Below, in pieces: positions 10,650 through 22,405 of a stretch of 64,000 nt of DNA (its first letter is position 1; every line of letters starts with the position of its first letter). Under the pieces are notes generated by a model that searched no databases, was not told the DNA's origin, and saw only the letters and a program-made list of their open reading frames with translations. The position numbers and the translations under genes were made by a program. Source of the stretch: Ambrosia x helenae (Eukaryota; Streptophyta; Magnoliopsida; Asterales; Asteraceae); assembly GCA_030844895.1 (NCBI GenBank), contig CM061223.1, positions 107,305,186 through 107,369,185 of the forward strand. The letters are read 5' to 3'.

Positions 10650-11417
10650 TGTCACACCCTCAAAATCCACTTGCGGAGTTTTACCGCGAGGCGCATGACA
10701 AACCAGGATCCAAACCAACGATCACAATAAACAAGTCTAAATTAACATATGCAATTTCAAAAACATAGTTTAAATCTCCAGTTACAGCGGAAGCTTATTC
10801 TCAAAACATAATCCAAAAGTAAACCAAATGTTCAATGTTTGAAAACCATGCAAATCCTAACTAGACGCCGTGCAGACGCGTGCGCCCTAGTTCCATTGTG
10901 CTACCTTAGCGACCTGAGAAAACATGTAAAAGTTTACGTCAGCACAAAAATGCTGGTGAGTTTACAGGTTTTGTAATCACAGTACCAAGTTCAACCTGTC
11001 CATACTATAACAAATCGAAAACCAGAGTACGCTAGCTAGGCGTATGTTTTGTTACTACTACGATTGGAAAACCATTACTAACTCGCAAACCAGATGTCGT
11101 GCCCGAATAGTAAACCTGTTGTTCCTGTTTGAGACAATATGCACTCGCCCGGCCCTCCAAGCCGACGAGCGGGGTTGGTCACTCCCAATAGCGCTATTCA
11201 CATTTCCCTGTTGTGCTAACCCGCACATTCATGGTTCCCCCCGGGACTTCCAAAGATCGTATAGTAAACCATAGAAACCCATAGTATGACAGTAGTTACC
11301 AAACATAAGTTTTAACACATGTTTTCTCCCCCGAAAAGTGAAACCAGTTAAAAGAGGGGCCGTAAACTCACCTTAGGTTGCGTTACTTCGATATACGAAT
11401 AATATCAGCAAGCTATG
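10650..11417 (-). repeat. chromovirus left LTR (3' LTR), outer part
   Basis: Starts TGTCACACCC and is collinear with 27597-28360 of the right LTR. It is interrupted after CTATG by the nested element and resumes at 20361. Confidence 0.9.
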
Positions 11418-11714
11418 TGTAACACCCCAAAGTCTCGAAGTGATTACGTCACCTTACGTGTCTCTTAAACGGGTCGGGTCGGACCTGACCACCCGGTTAT
11501 CCAAATTAATTATTCAAGTTCGAATCTCGCAGGCAAACCGTTTCAACCGAATATATAAATAATAATTATGAGATTATTATTATCGCGGTTAAACGCTCCT
11601 TATCTGCTAATAACCCGCTGCCAAACGTCTTTTGTTTGGTCGTTATAATTATTACCAAACACCTGAGTCTCAGTATTTATCCCCGTAGCCAAACACCCTC
11701 TATTATTATCCTCC

Positions 11715-11722
11715 TATATAAA
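11715..11722 (+). promoter_or_regulatory. TATA box of nested element 5' LTR
   Basis: TATATAAA followed about 30 bases later by a CTCTCTCTCT tract, a common plant LTR core promoter arrangement. The identical site in the 3' LTR is at 18319-18326. Confidence 0.7.
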
Positions 11723-12016
11723 CCCCTCTCTTGTCTCTCACCTCTGACTACTCTCTCTCTCTCTGCCCGACATATACACACACAAGGTGTGTGAATGCTC
11801 TGATCAAGAACGCAGCAGCAACCGGAGACCAATGGCCGGCCACCGCCGCCTCTGTCTCCGGTCACCACCATCGCTGGACAGCCATGGCGGCTGTTGCCGC
11901 CTCCGCTGCTGTTCCGGCTATTGTCTCCGGCCGCCTGCATCCATCTTCTTCCTACGGTAAGCCACGCAACCCATCTATCAGACCTTCTAGTCCTCTGTTT
12001 CTGATAATTGAAGTCA

Positions 12017-12240
12017 AACAGTCACCGGCCACGGTGACTGTTGTTCGATCCTTTGTTTCCGGTAACTCACCCGCACAACACACGATATGTGTGTGCGATA
12101 AGAATATCAACCGGTCACCGGAGATGGTGACCGGTACCGGCGTTCCCTTCTCCGTACCTCGATAAATAGCCAGACAACCTTTTCCTTCGTCCCTCTGTTA
12201 CAGTTTATAAACCGGACAGTCACCGGAGACGGTGACTGTC
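12017..12240 (+). other. three perfect hairpins in LTR leader
   Basis: Hairpins at 12017-12042, 12110-12135 and 12215-12240 each have a perfect 10-bp stem and a 6-base loop. All share the inner stem GTCACC/GGTGAC. The outer four pairs differ (AACA/TGTT, ACCG/CGGT, GACA/TGTC) yet stay complementary. Loops are GGCCAC, GGAGAT and GGAGAC. Copies are at 18621-18646, 18714-18739 and 18819-18844 in the other LTR. Confidence 0.75.
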
Positions 12241-13754
12241 ATCAGGAGACTCTCTATATCTCAGCAGCTAACAAGCTAAGTTCCGATCCTTGTCTGATTG
12301 GTATTGGATACGTGTATGTATGATGTGCCGTATGGTTTTGTTAAGAACCCGAGCCACTGCCATGAAACCGGTAACCCATTGATTGAATTATTAAACCACA
12401 ACCTTGATCTTGATCTGAATCCCGAGCCTTGCTCTGATTATAAAACCGTTGGTTCAGTTGTCGTGATTCTTCGGTACCTTTATTCCCGGTTAGAATTATG
12501 ACCGGGTATGTTTCCGGTTGATCGGATATTCACTGGTTCATTGGGTGATGGTTAATCCATTGTTTCCTCTTTGTTTGGTTAATACCCGATTATAGTTCTA
12601 TTGATTAAGTTGCTTATTCAATATTATAAGCCGATATTAACTCACTGGTTATGGTATTTGCGAGGTACCAATAATCAAGTTGGAGGATACAAGTAGCTAC
12701 CGAGTCGACTCAGTGACTCGGTCAACACCCGGAATAGAACCCGGTTCCAATAAGCTAGACGAGGAATATTATTAGAGTTATACGAATATATATATAATAC
12801 GAATAACGTACGGACTTGATAATAATAATAAGAGACTAATAATCATATATAAAATATATACGTTTATATATAAGATTCGATATATAAAACGATATACTAG
12901 ACTCGGGTAAGTTATGTCTAGAGTTCTTTTAGGTTCGCGTGCCAAGCTGTAAAGGCCAGCTTTGTTTCTTTTTGCCTAGATTGACCAAACCCCGAGTTTA
13001 GGACTATCTAATATATACCGGATTCCATATATATAAATTGTATATATGATATATATCCTAAGTATTACAATCTAACAAGTCCCACGCGTAAAACGTATCA
13101 ATGTATATATGAAATATAATTGTAATAAGAAGATTAGCAGAAGATATAACGCAAACAAGTGAGTATCGTGAACTCCCCTCTTTTACAGTTTATTAAACGT
13201 TTTAGGGGAAATACATGTCATTTATAAGAAAACATAATGCTTTACATAAAAGAATAACAATAGAAGTTATATAAAGGGGCAATAGAAACAACGAGGACAG
13301 TACTGGACGGTATCGCCATTTCCTTTCTTGTCCAACTAGAGGACAAGAACCAGTTTTACCCGAGTAGAGGGTAGAAATAATCATATATTATCACAAGCAG
13401 AGTGATACCATAGAAAGGAATGGCAACTTATAGAATATAATCGAAATAATAGACATATAATCGAATTAATAGAATATATAGTTCCCCTCCAGAATATAGA
13501 ATTGTAAAGCATATTTATAAAAGATATTTATAAAAGAATTATAAATAAACGAACTGGCCATTCACTTTATAAAATACGCGACCTCACCAACTTTATGTTG
13601 ACAGAAACTATTTTTGACATGTGTTCAGGTAACCCAACAGATATGATGACATGGATCCTGGAAGACTACAAGACTGTTATTACCCTGGATTCCGCTGTGT
13701 AACTCCGATAACCCGACCCGACAACCCGGCCACATCAGCCAGGGTCGTTACAGT

Positions 13755-13766
13755 TGGTATCAGAGC
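13755..13766 (+). other. primer-binding site of nested element
   Basis: TGGTATCAGAGC, complementary to the 3' end of initiator Met tRNA, lies two bases after the 5' LTR. This fixes the plus orientation. Confidence 0.9.
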
Positions 13767-15193
13767 GGCACTTATAACAGTTTTGAAGTCTTTAGTCATC
13801 CGGGATCTACCAGAATGTTTTTCTAAAAAGAAATGTTGCATAGAAAAATAAATTAGAAATATTTAGGATATCAGGATTAGTAAAGAAAATATCAGTCAAG
13901 TAAATTTTTGGGTACCTAAATGTCAAACCATTATAAAGTTGGTGAGAACCATAACCGTATACTAGAAATTAAAACGAATCCACCACAGGATATTACTAGA
14001 AGGATTATGTGGGATAAATTGACAATTCCGTACACGATTGTGAATTTATATGCACATTAATTTCTGGGAAATCTTACAGGATATAAAGGCCACAATAAAT
14101 GAGAAATAATATACGGAAAAGAAACCAGATATATTAAAAGAAATCAGAAAATAAAGAAATGACAGAAATTTTAGAAGTATATATATATAAATAGATATAA
14201 AAAAGTACAAAAGTATTCTTCGATATTTTAATCGACTTGTACGAGAGTTGGAAATCGTATTTCACTCTCTAGAAAAACTCGTTGATTATAATCATTCGTT
14301 GCACTTCTCCGAAATTTCAGTCACAATAATTATTCAGATCGTTAACCTTATGATTATTCCAATAAATATAAACAAGAATACGAATATACGCTCCAACTTG
14401 AACATTCCTATGCTCGAGTTTCCAGAAATTATTATTTTTACACCGTAATTTCCGAAATTTTTATAAATCTGATATATAAATATTGTGTTTCCTAAGAATT
14501 TTCCTCGATTATTTAAATAAAAATCCCATATATACCGCGATTATTTAAAAGGTTTAAAATCTTTTCAGTATAATTTTGAAGTTTATTGAATTTATTATTA
14601 TTTTTACAGTATTTCAGTTTTAAGTAAAAATATATATAAATACCCTCCGTTCCAAATTTTAAATAAACGATTTATTTAATTTATAAAATTAAGAAAACCT
14701 GTTAATATTATAACTTATTTTTTTAAGTATTAATAATCTTTGAAAAACCCCAGAATCTATCTCAGATTTTATCTAAATTTATTCGTTTAACCTTAAAAGT
14801 TTTGATTTTAATATTTTGAGAAATCTATTTTGTTTTATCAATCGGTAATAAGAATTTATTTATTAAAAATTAAGAATTCCGACACTATGAAAATTTTTTA
14901 CAACGACCCTTTTCAGATAGTTATTATTTTCAAAAATAAGTATTATTATGAAACTCGAATCAGTATTATTATTATAAAATTATTCCTAAAAATTTTTATA
15001 TAAAAGAACTACGACCGCACTATTTTACCGAAACATATTTTATATCGCATTTAATGTTATTTTCATAGAGAATTATTCATCAAATTCGTCTTCGTATATA
15101 TATATATATATATATATATATCAAGAGATTTTTTCCGTATAATTTTATATCTATATTCGATTGTATAATTTCTCGATATTGTTCCAATATAAA

Positions 15194-15231
<38 letters not shown>

Positions 15232-18007
15232 CGTGTTATAAATTTATATTCGTAATTTATATAAAAATCTCGGTTAAGAGGTCCTCCTCGATCCCTTCCA
15301 GAATTAAATAATATTTGGACAAAAATATTATTCTCAAAATTCCATAATCAACATACGCTGGTATCTGTCGGACGAAACCGAATTCTTACTCGCTCGATTA
15401 TACGAAAATATAACTATCATCTTTATCCTACGACTCGAACAAGTCAGGGATATTAAAAGATAGGATCGTTATATTGAATATCTTCTGACACGAGCAAATT
15501 CTTGAACGATTGACAGTCTATTTCGTTAGACTTAGATCAACAAGTTCTATCCCGAATAATATAATCGCAAATCTAAGAGAAAATAAAGAACAGAATATCG
15601 AAATAATATGTAAGGGACACATACCTATTGTGATTAAAATAAACAAATACTGGAATGTTAGGTGAGGTGGAATAGTAATTATGGTTGCAAACATAATTAT
15701 AAAGCCACAGGCACAGGAACATTCGAGTAGGAGCTTATCAAGATCACAGTATGTTTGGGTCACGAACATATTAAGAGAAATAATAAGAAAGTGAATAATA
15801 AGAAGAAATATAAATCCGAATTATCAGCGTATCGTATGTGGAGAATACGACCACAAAACTGGCAATATTGTTGAAATTCCTTCGTGGATACAACTAAGAA
15901 TATATTCGCAGAATAGAAACCATCGATTGGTTAAATTCTATGAATCAAAGAAATCAATATATTGATTTTTGATTGCCAACCAAAGCTAGTTATATGTCCT
16001 CTGTGTAATCCCTGCGGCAAAGGATATCCGGACCCTTACAGAAGGTATATCCGGACATTTGCCACTAAGTCACAGGATTCTTTATGAGGATATATATTAT
16101 TATGAACAAATCTTCGTAGTTACTTCGTATAGCAACTCACGAGAGTTATAGTATCATCAAATTGGTAAAACGGTCAAGTGTTACCAAATTTGAAATTTAC
16201 GAAGTCGGGAAAGAATTGTTAAATTCTTAAGAATATAACAGATAAAAATATATATGGATTCGGAAACCGGAATTGGTAGAATCCAACGAATTATCAAAAG
16301 AAATAATTATAATGAATATATCGAAACATAATTGATACCAAGCGGAATCGCGTAGAGATTCGCAAGGTATAATCGAAATAAAAACGAAAAATGAATAGAA
16401 TTATGCTCATTTTTCCAGTGAAACTCTCCGGCCACGGAATGACGAATTTCCTGTTCCGAATTAAAGGTCGTGAGAGATAATTTGAAATATCACTGTTCTG
16501 GCAAGAATTATCTATACGAATATCTCAACACAATAAGCCTTGCTTATAGTAAGTTGGATTAAAAAGATATGATATATTGCCCGAACATAAGTCTATCGGA
16601 ATGTGTTTCCCGACACCAATAATATGGACTTTAATCGAATATATATATATAAGTTTATCGGAAAGTGTTTTCAGACACTGAAAGTATAAACTTCAATTGA
16701 ATACATAAATATAAAAGAATTATTCCAAGCAATCATATATTATAGAAATACTGAATTTATAGTGTGTGCTATAGATATTATCAGTATTTGCTTGGATATA
16801 AAAGAATATGAATAGATAAACAAAAGAATATAAATCGAAAAATAAAAAGAATTATCAATCGAAAAGACATCCGATATGTCTGAAAAATAGAAAGGCATCC
16901 GATATGCCAAGAAATATAATTATCAGAATAAGAATATAAACATTAAAAGAAATTATCAGAATAAGAATATAAGTCGTACGAAAACGACTAGAAATCTTAT
17001 AAGAAATATTTTACCGAGAGTGTATCGAATTCCGAATTAGAATTAAGAAAGAATTTTACAGAAATAGTTAATGCGATAAGTATAGAAATCCGGAATGATA
17101 ATCATGATTTTGAGAAAGACTAAATGATGCATTGTTCTCAGAATTTTAAAGTCAAAAGAATCGTAACGACGACTGTTACCAGTAGATTCCGAGACTATAA
17201 AGAGAAACTTACATATATTGACTGTAGAATTGTGAAAGACCTCATTCACGATGATACACTGAGAAAAGTCAAATAATATGTATTAGACACAATGCAGTTA
17301 ATCATCAATGAAATAGTCAGTAAGACTATTATAAATGATGTAAGAGAAATCTCAATTATCTATGAATTAGTCTTTTCCGGTACCTTTAAGAATTCAGAAG
17401 AGATATGTCTAGTAATCTGAGAAACCTTCTAAGTATATCCACGAATAGAGATAACCAAGAAATCAACCATATTACATCAATATAGATGGAATTCGAAGGA
17501 TAGAATTTATAAGAATTAAATCGATAGTTACCAAGGATATCCCTACTCTTTAAGAAACGGAATTACAATGATGGTTAGTTCTAAAGTTCAAATCAAAGAG
17601 GTAGTAGCTCGGATCCCGTTCAAGTCGTGATAACGAAGGGACTTCCGTATCTATCTCCTAAGAACTACCTAGAATCCGTCATTGTAAACGGATCCGAATA
17701 TCAAACGATGGAATTATAGTATCAATACGAGAACCTTTAATAGTCATATCGAAATAATACAGATAATTCATGTATCTGAATTAATATGACTATAGCAAGA
17801 AAGGTTAAAACGTAATTAGAAATATGATCAAAATGTAGTCATACAGATTGACATTTCTAATATTGGATTGATACAAAATCGATTTCCTCGCAAACCATGA
17901 GAACCAATCATGTCTCGACGACAAGTATTGTTGTTCTAATTATAACGTCCTTATGGATTAAAGAATATAAAGGACAAGATCATTCAAATTTCGGGGACGA
18001 AATTTCC
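13767..18007 (+). other. non-coding internal region of nested element
   Basis: Very AT-rich sequence with no frame longer than about 85 codons and no retroelement motif. (AT)n runs lie at about 15097-15121 and 15194-15228. The last 50 bases include ATTTCGGGGACGAAATTTC, the conserved box that precedes the polypurine tract in many plant Gypsy elements. The internal region is not a recent decay of gag-pol, because the near-identical LTRs leave no time for such loss. Confidence 0.75.
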
Positions 18008-18021
18008 TAAGGGGGGGAGAT
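18008..18021 (+). other. polypurine tract of nested element
   Basis: TAAGGGGGGGAGAT immediately precedes the 3' LTR. It is the expected plus-strand primer site. Confidence 0.85.
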
Positions 18022-20355
18022 TGTAACACCCCAAAGTCTCGAAGTGATTACGTCACCTTACGTGTCTCTTAAACGGGTCGGGTCGGACCTGACCACCCGG
18101 TTATCCAAATTAATTATTCAAGTTCGAATCTCGCAGGCAAACCGTTTCAACCGAATATATAAATAATAATTATGAGATTATTATTATCGCGGTTAAACGC
18201 TCCTTATCTGCTAATAACCCGCTGCCAAACGTCTTTTGTTTGGTCGTTATAATTATTACCAAACACCCGAGTCTCAGTATTTATCCCCGTAGCCAAACAC
18301 CCTCTATTATTATCCTCCTATATAAACCCCTCTCTTGTCTCTCACCTCTGACTACTCTCTCTCTCTCTGCCCGACATATACACACACAAGGTGTGTGAAT
18401 GCTCTGATCAAGAACGCAGCAGCAACCGGAGACCAATGGCCGGCCACCGCCGCCTCTGTCTCCGGTCACCACCATCGCTGGACAGCCATGGCGGCTGTTG
18501 CCGCCTCCGCTGCTGTTCCGGCTATTGTCTCCGGCCGCCTGCATCCATCTTCTTCCTACGGTAAGCCACGCAACCCATCTATCAGACCTTCTAGTCCTCT
18601 GTTTCTGATAATTGAAGTCAAACAGTCACCGGCCACGGTGACTGTTGTTCGATCCTTTGTTTCCGGTAACTCACCCGCACAACACACGATATGTGTGTGC
18701 GATAAGAATATCAACCGGTCACCGGAGATGGTGACCGGTACCGGCGTTCCCTTCTCCGTACCTCGATAAATAGCCAGACAACCTTTTCCTTCGTCCATCT
18801 GTTACAGTTTATAAACCGGACAGTCACCGGAGACGGTGACTGTCATCAGGAGACTCTCTATATCTCAGCAGCTAACAAGCTAAGTTCCGATCCTTGTCTG
18901 ATTGGTATTGGATACGTGTATGTATGATGTGCCGTATGGTTTTGTTAAGAACCCGAGCCACTGCCGTGAAACCGGTAACCCATTGATTGAATTATTAAAC
19001 CACAACCTTGATCTTGATCTGAATCCCGAGCCTTGCTCTGATTATAAAACCGTTGGTTCAGTTGTCGTGATTCTTCAGTACCTTTATTCCCGGTTAGAAT
19101 TATGACCGGGTATGTTTCCGGTTGATCGGATATTCACTGGTTCATTGGGTGATGGTTAATCCATTGTTCCTCTTTGTTTGGTTAATACCCGATTATAGTT
19201 CTATTGATTAAGTTGCTTATTCAATATTATAAGCCGATATTAACTCACTGGTTATGGTATTTGCGAGGTACCAATAATCAAGTTGGAGGATACAAGTAGC
19301 TACCGAGTCGACTCAGTGACTCGGTCAACACCCGGAATAGAACCCGGTTCCAATAAGCTAGACGAGGAATATTATTAGAATTATACGAATATATATATAA
19401 TACGAATAACGTACGGACTTGATAATAATAATAAGAGACTAATAATCATATATAAAATATATACGTTTATATATAAGATTCGATATATAAAACGATATAC
19501 TAGACTCGGGTAAGTTATGTCTAGAGTTCTTTTAGGTTCGCGTGCCAAGCTGTAAAGGCCAGCTTTGTTTCTTTTTGCCTAGATTGACCAAACCCCGAGT
19601 TTAGGACTATCTAATATATACCGGATTCCATATATATAAATTGTATATATGATATATATCCTAAGTATTACAATCTAACAAGTCCCACGCGTAAAACGTA
19701 TCAATGTATATATGAAATATAATTGTAATAAGAAGATTAGCAGAAGATATAACGCAAACAAGTGAGTATCGTGAACTCCCCTCTTTTACAGTTTATTAAA
19801 CGTTTTAGGGGAAATACATGTCATTTATAAGAAAACATAATGCTTTACATAAAAGAATAACAATAGAAGTTATATAAAGGGGCAATAGAAACAACGAGGA
19901 CAGTACTGGACGGTATCGCCATTTCCTTTCTTGTCCAACTAGAGGACAAGAACCAGTTTTACCCGAGTAGAGGGTAGAAATAATCATATATTATCACAAG
20001 CAGAGTGATACCATAGAAAGGAATGGCAACTTATAGAATATAATCGAAATAATAGACATATAATCGAATTAATAGAATATATAGTTCCCCTCCAGAATAT
20101 AGAATTGTAAAGCATATTTATAAAAGATATTTATAAAAGAATTATAAATAAACGAACTGGCCATTCACTTTATAAAATACGCGACCTCACCAACTTTATG
20201 TTGACAGAAACTATTTTTGACATGTGTTCAGGTAACCCAACAGATATGATGACGTGGATCCTGGAAGACTACAAGACTGTTATTACCCTGGATTCCGCTG
20301 TGTAACTCCGATAACCCGACCCGACAACCCGGCCACATCAGCCAGGGTCGTTACA
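18022..20355 (+). repeat. 3' LTR of nested element
   Basis: Near-identical to 11418-13752. Differences seen by eye: about six substitutions and one single-base indel. Ends CGTTACA next to the CTATG duplication. Confidence 0.9.
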
Positions 20356-20360
20356 CTATG

Positions 20361-22256
20361 CTAGCCCCGTAAAGCGGCGACCTAACATATGACAGTTACA
20401 AGTACTTAGACTAATAACCCGTAGGTTAGTTAGTCCCTAGATGTCCAGACCATAACCAAGTTCGTTTGAAAACACCGTGACTGTTAAATTAACCCAAAGT
20501 ACAAGACTCGTCATCCCATTGGTGACCCGAGACTCCCCGTGTTATGCTTACACTCTCAAACATACAATCATGCAATCACACTTAACATACGTTAACGTCC
20601 AACAAGTTACAGTACGTAGTTCAAGTATCACGTAAATAAGTCCGAACATATGTTACCAAGTTATTAGATATGTTACGGGGTTCCTAGCATGTTCCTAGGT
20701 GTCAAATCGGGTCTCGGAATGTCAAAATATACTTACAGTAGCAGTTCAGGCGATTAGGAAAAGTCAACCAGCGATTATGAAAGTCAACAGGCATTTAGGA
20801 ATGATAATTGCCTATTTTATAGGCAATTAGGTCATAAGACATGCATTTCAGGAGTCTATAGGAAATTAGGTCATAAGACATGCATTTAACTAGCAATTAG
20901 GTCATAAGACATGCATTTAACTAGCAATTAGGTCATAAGACATGCAACGAAGGCAATTAGCCCTACTCGCCTATACTATAGGCGATTAGGGTGACTTATC
21001 AGGCGATTAGCCTCCTAATCGCCTATACTATAGGCGATTAGGGTTGCTACTCGCCTGCAACATTGCTGTTCCGTTTTTTCGCGCGTTTAACACTCCAAAT
21101 CAATCCCAGAACGTGTGTAAACATCAAATATCAACCAAATAACTATATCAAACATATTTCCATCAAAATCCTTCGTTTAACCTAGATCTATCAGCCCTGA
21201 ATGCCATCATGTATCTTAAAGACAATACACATAACATGAAACATCACATTAGCATGCAAAATCGTAACCCTAATTAACAATAACTCAGATCTCATCATCA
21301 TGCCATCATTATTAATCTGAAACTAACCTAATAACATGTTAATCATCCATCTTGAATCACAAAACCCTAGCTTTTAATTGAAAACCCACATACATCATGC
21401 ATGCTATTTAGAATCCAATTAACCATACTTATTAACGATTTTCAGAAAGCTTATTCGTTTTAAAACAGGTCTGGACCGTTAGGGATTTAATAAAAACGTT
21501 AGTAAAGATTGCATGGATGAAAATCACACCTTAGATTGTGATAGATTGATGAAATAAGCTTGAAACCTTGTGTTTTGATCCAAAATCACGTTCCAGAGGT
21601 TGTGTGTGTGTTGGGGCGGGTTATGGGACGACTAGGGTTGATATTATGAAGTTTAGGAGGTCAAGCATTGTATTTATAGTCGTTTTTAGTCGTCCAGTAC
21701 GTAACACGCGATTGTGCAGCAGCTATACGCGATTAGGCTTGCTAATCGCATGACATTACATGCAATTAGGCCTAATCGCCTGCTATTACATGCGAGTAGC
21801 ACCCCAATCGCATGTAATGATCCCCAAATGCATACCCTATAGGCGATTAGCCTCCCCTAATCGCCTATAGGGGTTGGTTTTGTGTATTTTGCGCGTTAAA
21901 CTCCGTTTTAACATATGTTAACGCATATTCACATACCGACAAGTCACATAATGATTGTAAACACATAATACTTGCAAATAAACATATTCACACTCGTTCA
22001 CCAATTCCCGGGACTCGAGACTTGTATGTTCCCTATGTTCTGACGATTCTACGAATCGTCACCACTTGTACACTTGGTTAAGGACTGACATCTAATGAAC
22101 CTCTAGACTAACATCCGATGATCCTCTATACTGAACTAACAGTTCCCGAACCATAACACGACTTAACTAACCCAGTTAAGTACAATATACGCGTGACTCG
22201 CTAAGGTAGACTTTCATCTAGACAACGTTGTTAACCAGAATTTGCCGGGTGTCACA
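20361..22256 (-). repeat. chromovirus left LTR (3' LTR), inner part
   Basis: Resumes with CTAGCCCCG after the nested insertion and is collinear with 28361-30209. It carries two clusters of GCGATTAG/CTAATCGC-type motifs (about 20745-21060 and 21705-21870) either side of a minus-strand TATA box at 21671-21678. It retains about 50 bases near 20995-21045 that are absent from the right LTR between repeated CTATAGGCGATTAGGG copies. Confidence 0.88.
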
Positions 22257-22405
22257 TCATCCCCACGTTAAAAGAATTTTCGTCCCGAAAATTGCACAGT
22301 ACCAAAAGGAATAACAAAAGAAACAGACAAAAGATAGAAACCAAGAGAGAGATTTACCCGAGTTGTCACATCATCCCCACGTTAAAAGGAATCTCGCCCC
22401 GAGAT
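22257..22405 (-). other. chromovirus 3' untranslated end with doubled polypurine tract
   Basis: The segment TGTCACATCATCCCCACGTT occurs twice, at about 22250-22270 and 22366-22386. On the minus strand this reads as two AACGTGGGGATGA polypurine-like tracts, only one of which abuts the LTR. The first copy also precedes the conserved CGGGACGAAAATT box. Confidence 0.65.

Larger units (their letters stand above)
11418..13752 (+). repeat. 5' LTR of nested element
   Basis: Begins TGTAACACCCC and ends CGTTACA. It contains a TATA box at 11715-11722, a CT-rich probable start region, then a GC-rich stretch holding three matched hairpins. A 144-codon open frame in the GC-rich part is present in both LTR copies but shows no recognised family and is not called a gene. 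Confidence 0.9.
11418..20355 (+). mobile_element. nested non-autonomous LTR retrotransposon (LARD-like)
   Basis: Two LTRs of 2335 and 2334 bp flank a 4.27-kb internal region. The duplication CTATG is at 11413-11417 and 20356-20360; the right chromovirus LTR shows the uninterrupted site with a single CTATG. A Met-tRNA primer site and polypurine tract are intact, but the internal region has no gag, protease, reverse transcriptase or integrase motif. The LTRs differ by about seven changes by eye, so insertion was recent and necessarily after the chromovirus. Mobilisation by proteins from a relative is inferred. Confidence 0.9.

Noticed and set aside
11731..12165. 144-codon open frame present in both LTRs of the nested element
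   Set aside because: It lies in a GC-rich leader full of hairpin stems, is identical because the LTRs are, and has no recognised family. The matching antisense frame is equally open, which points to composition rather than coding.
20830..20960. CRISPR-like array of short regular repeats
   Set aside because: The repeat is in an LTR of a plant retrotransposon, its units abut without unique spacers, and no cas gene exists.
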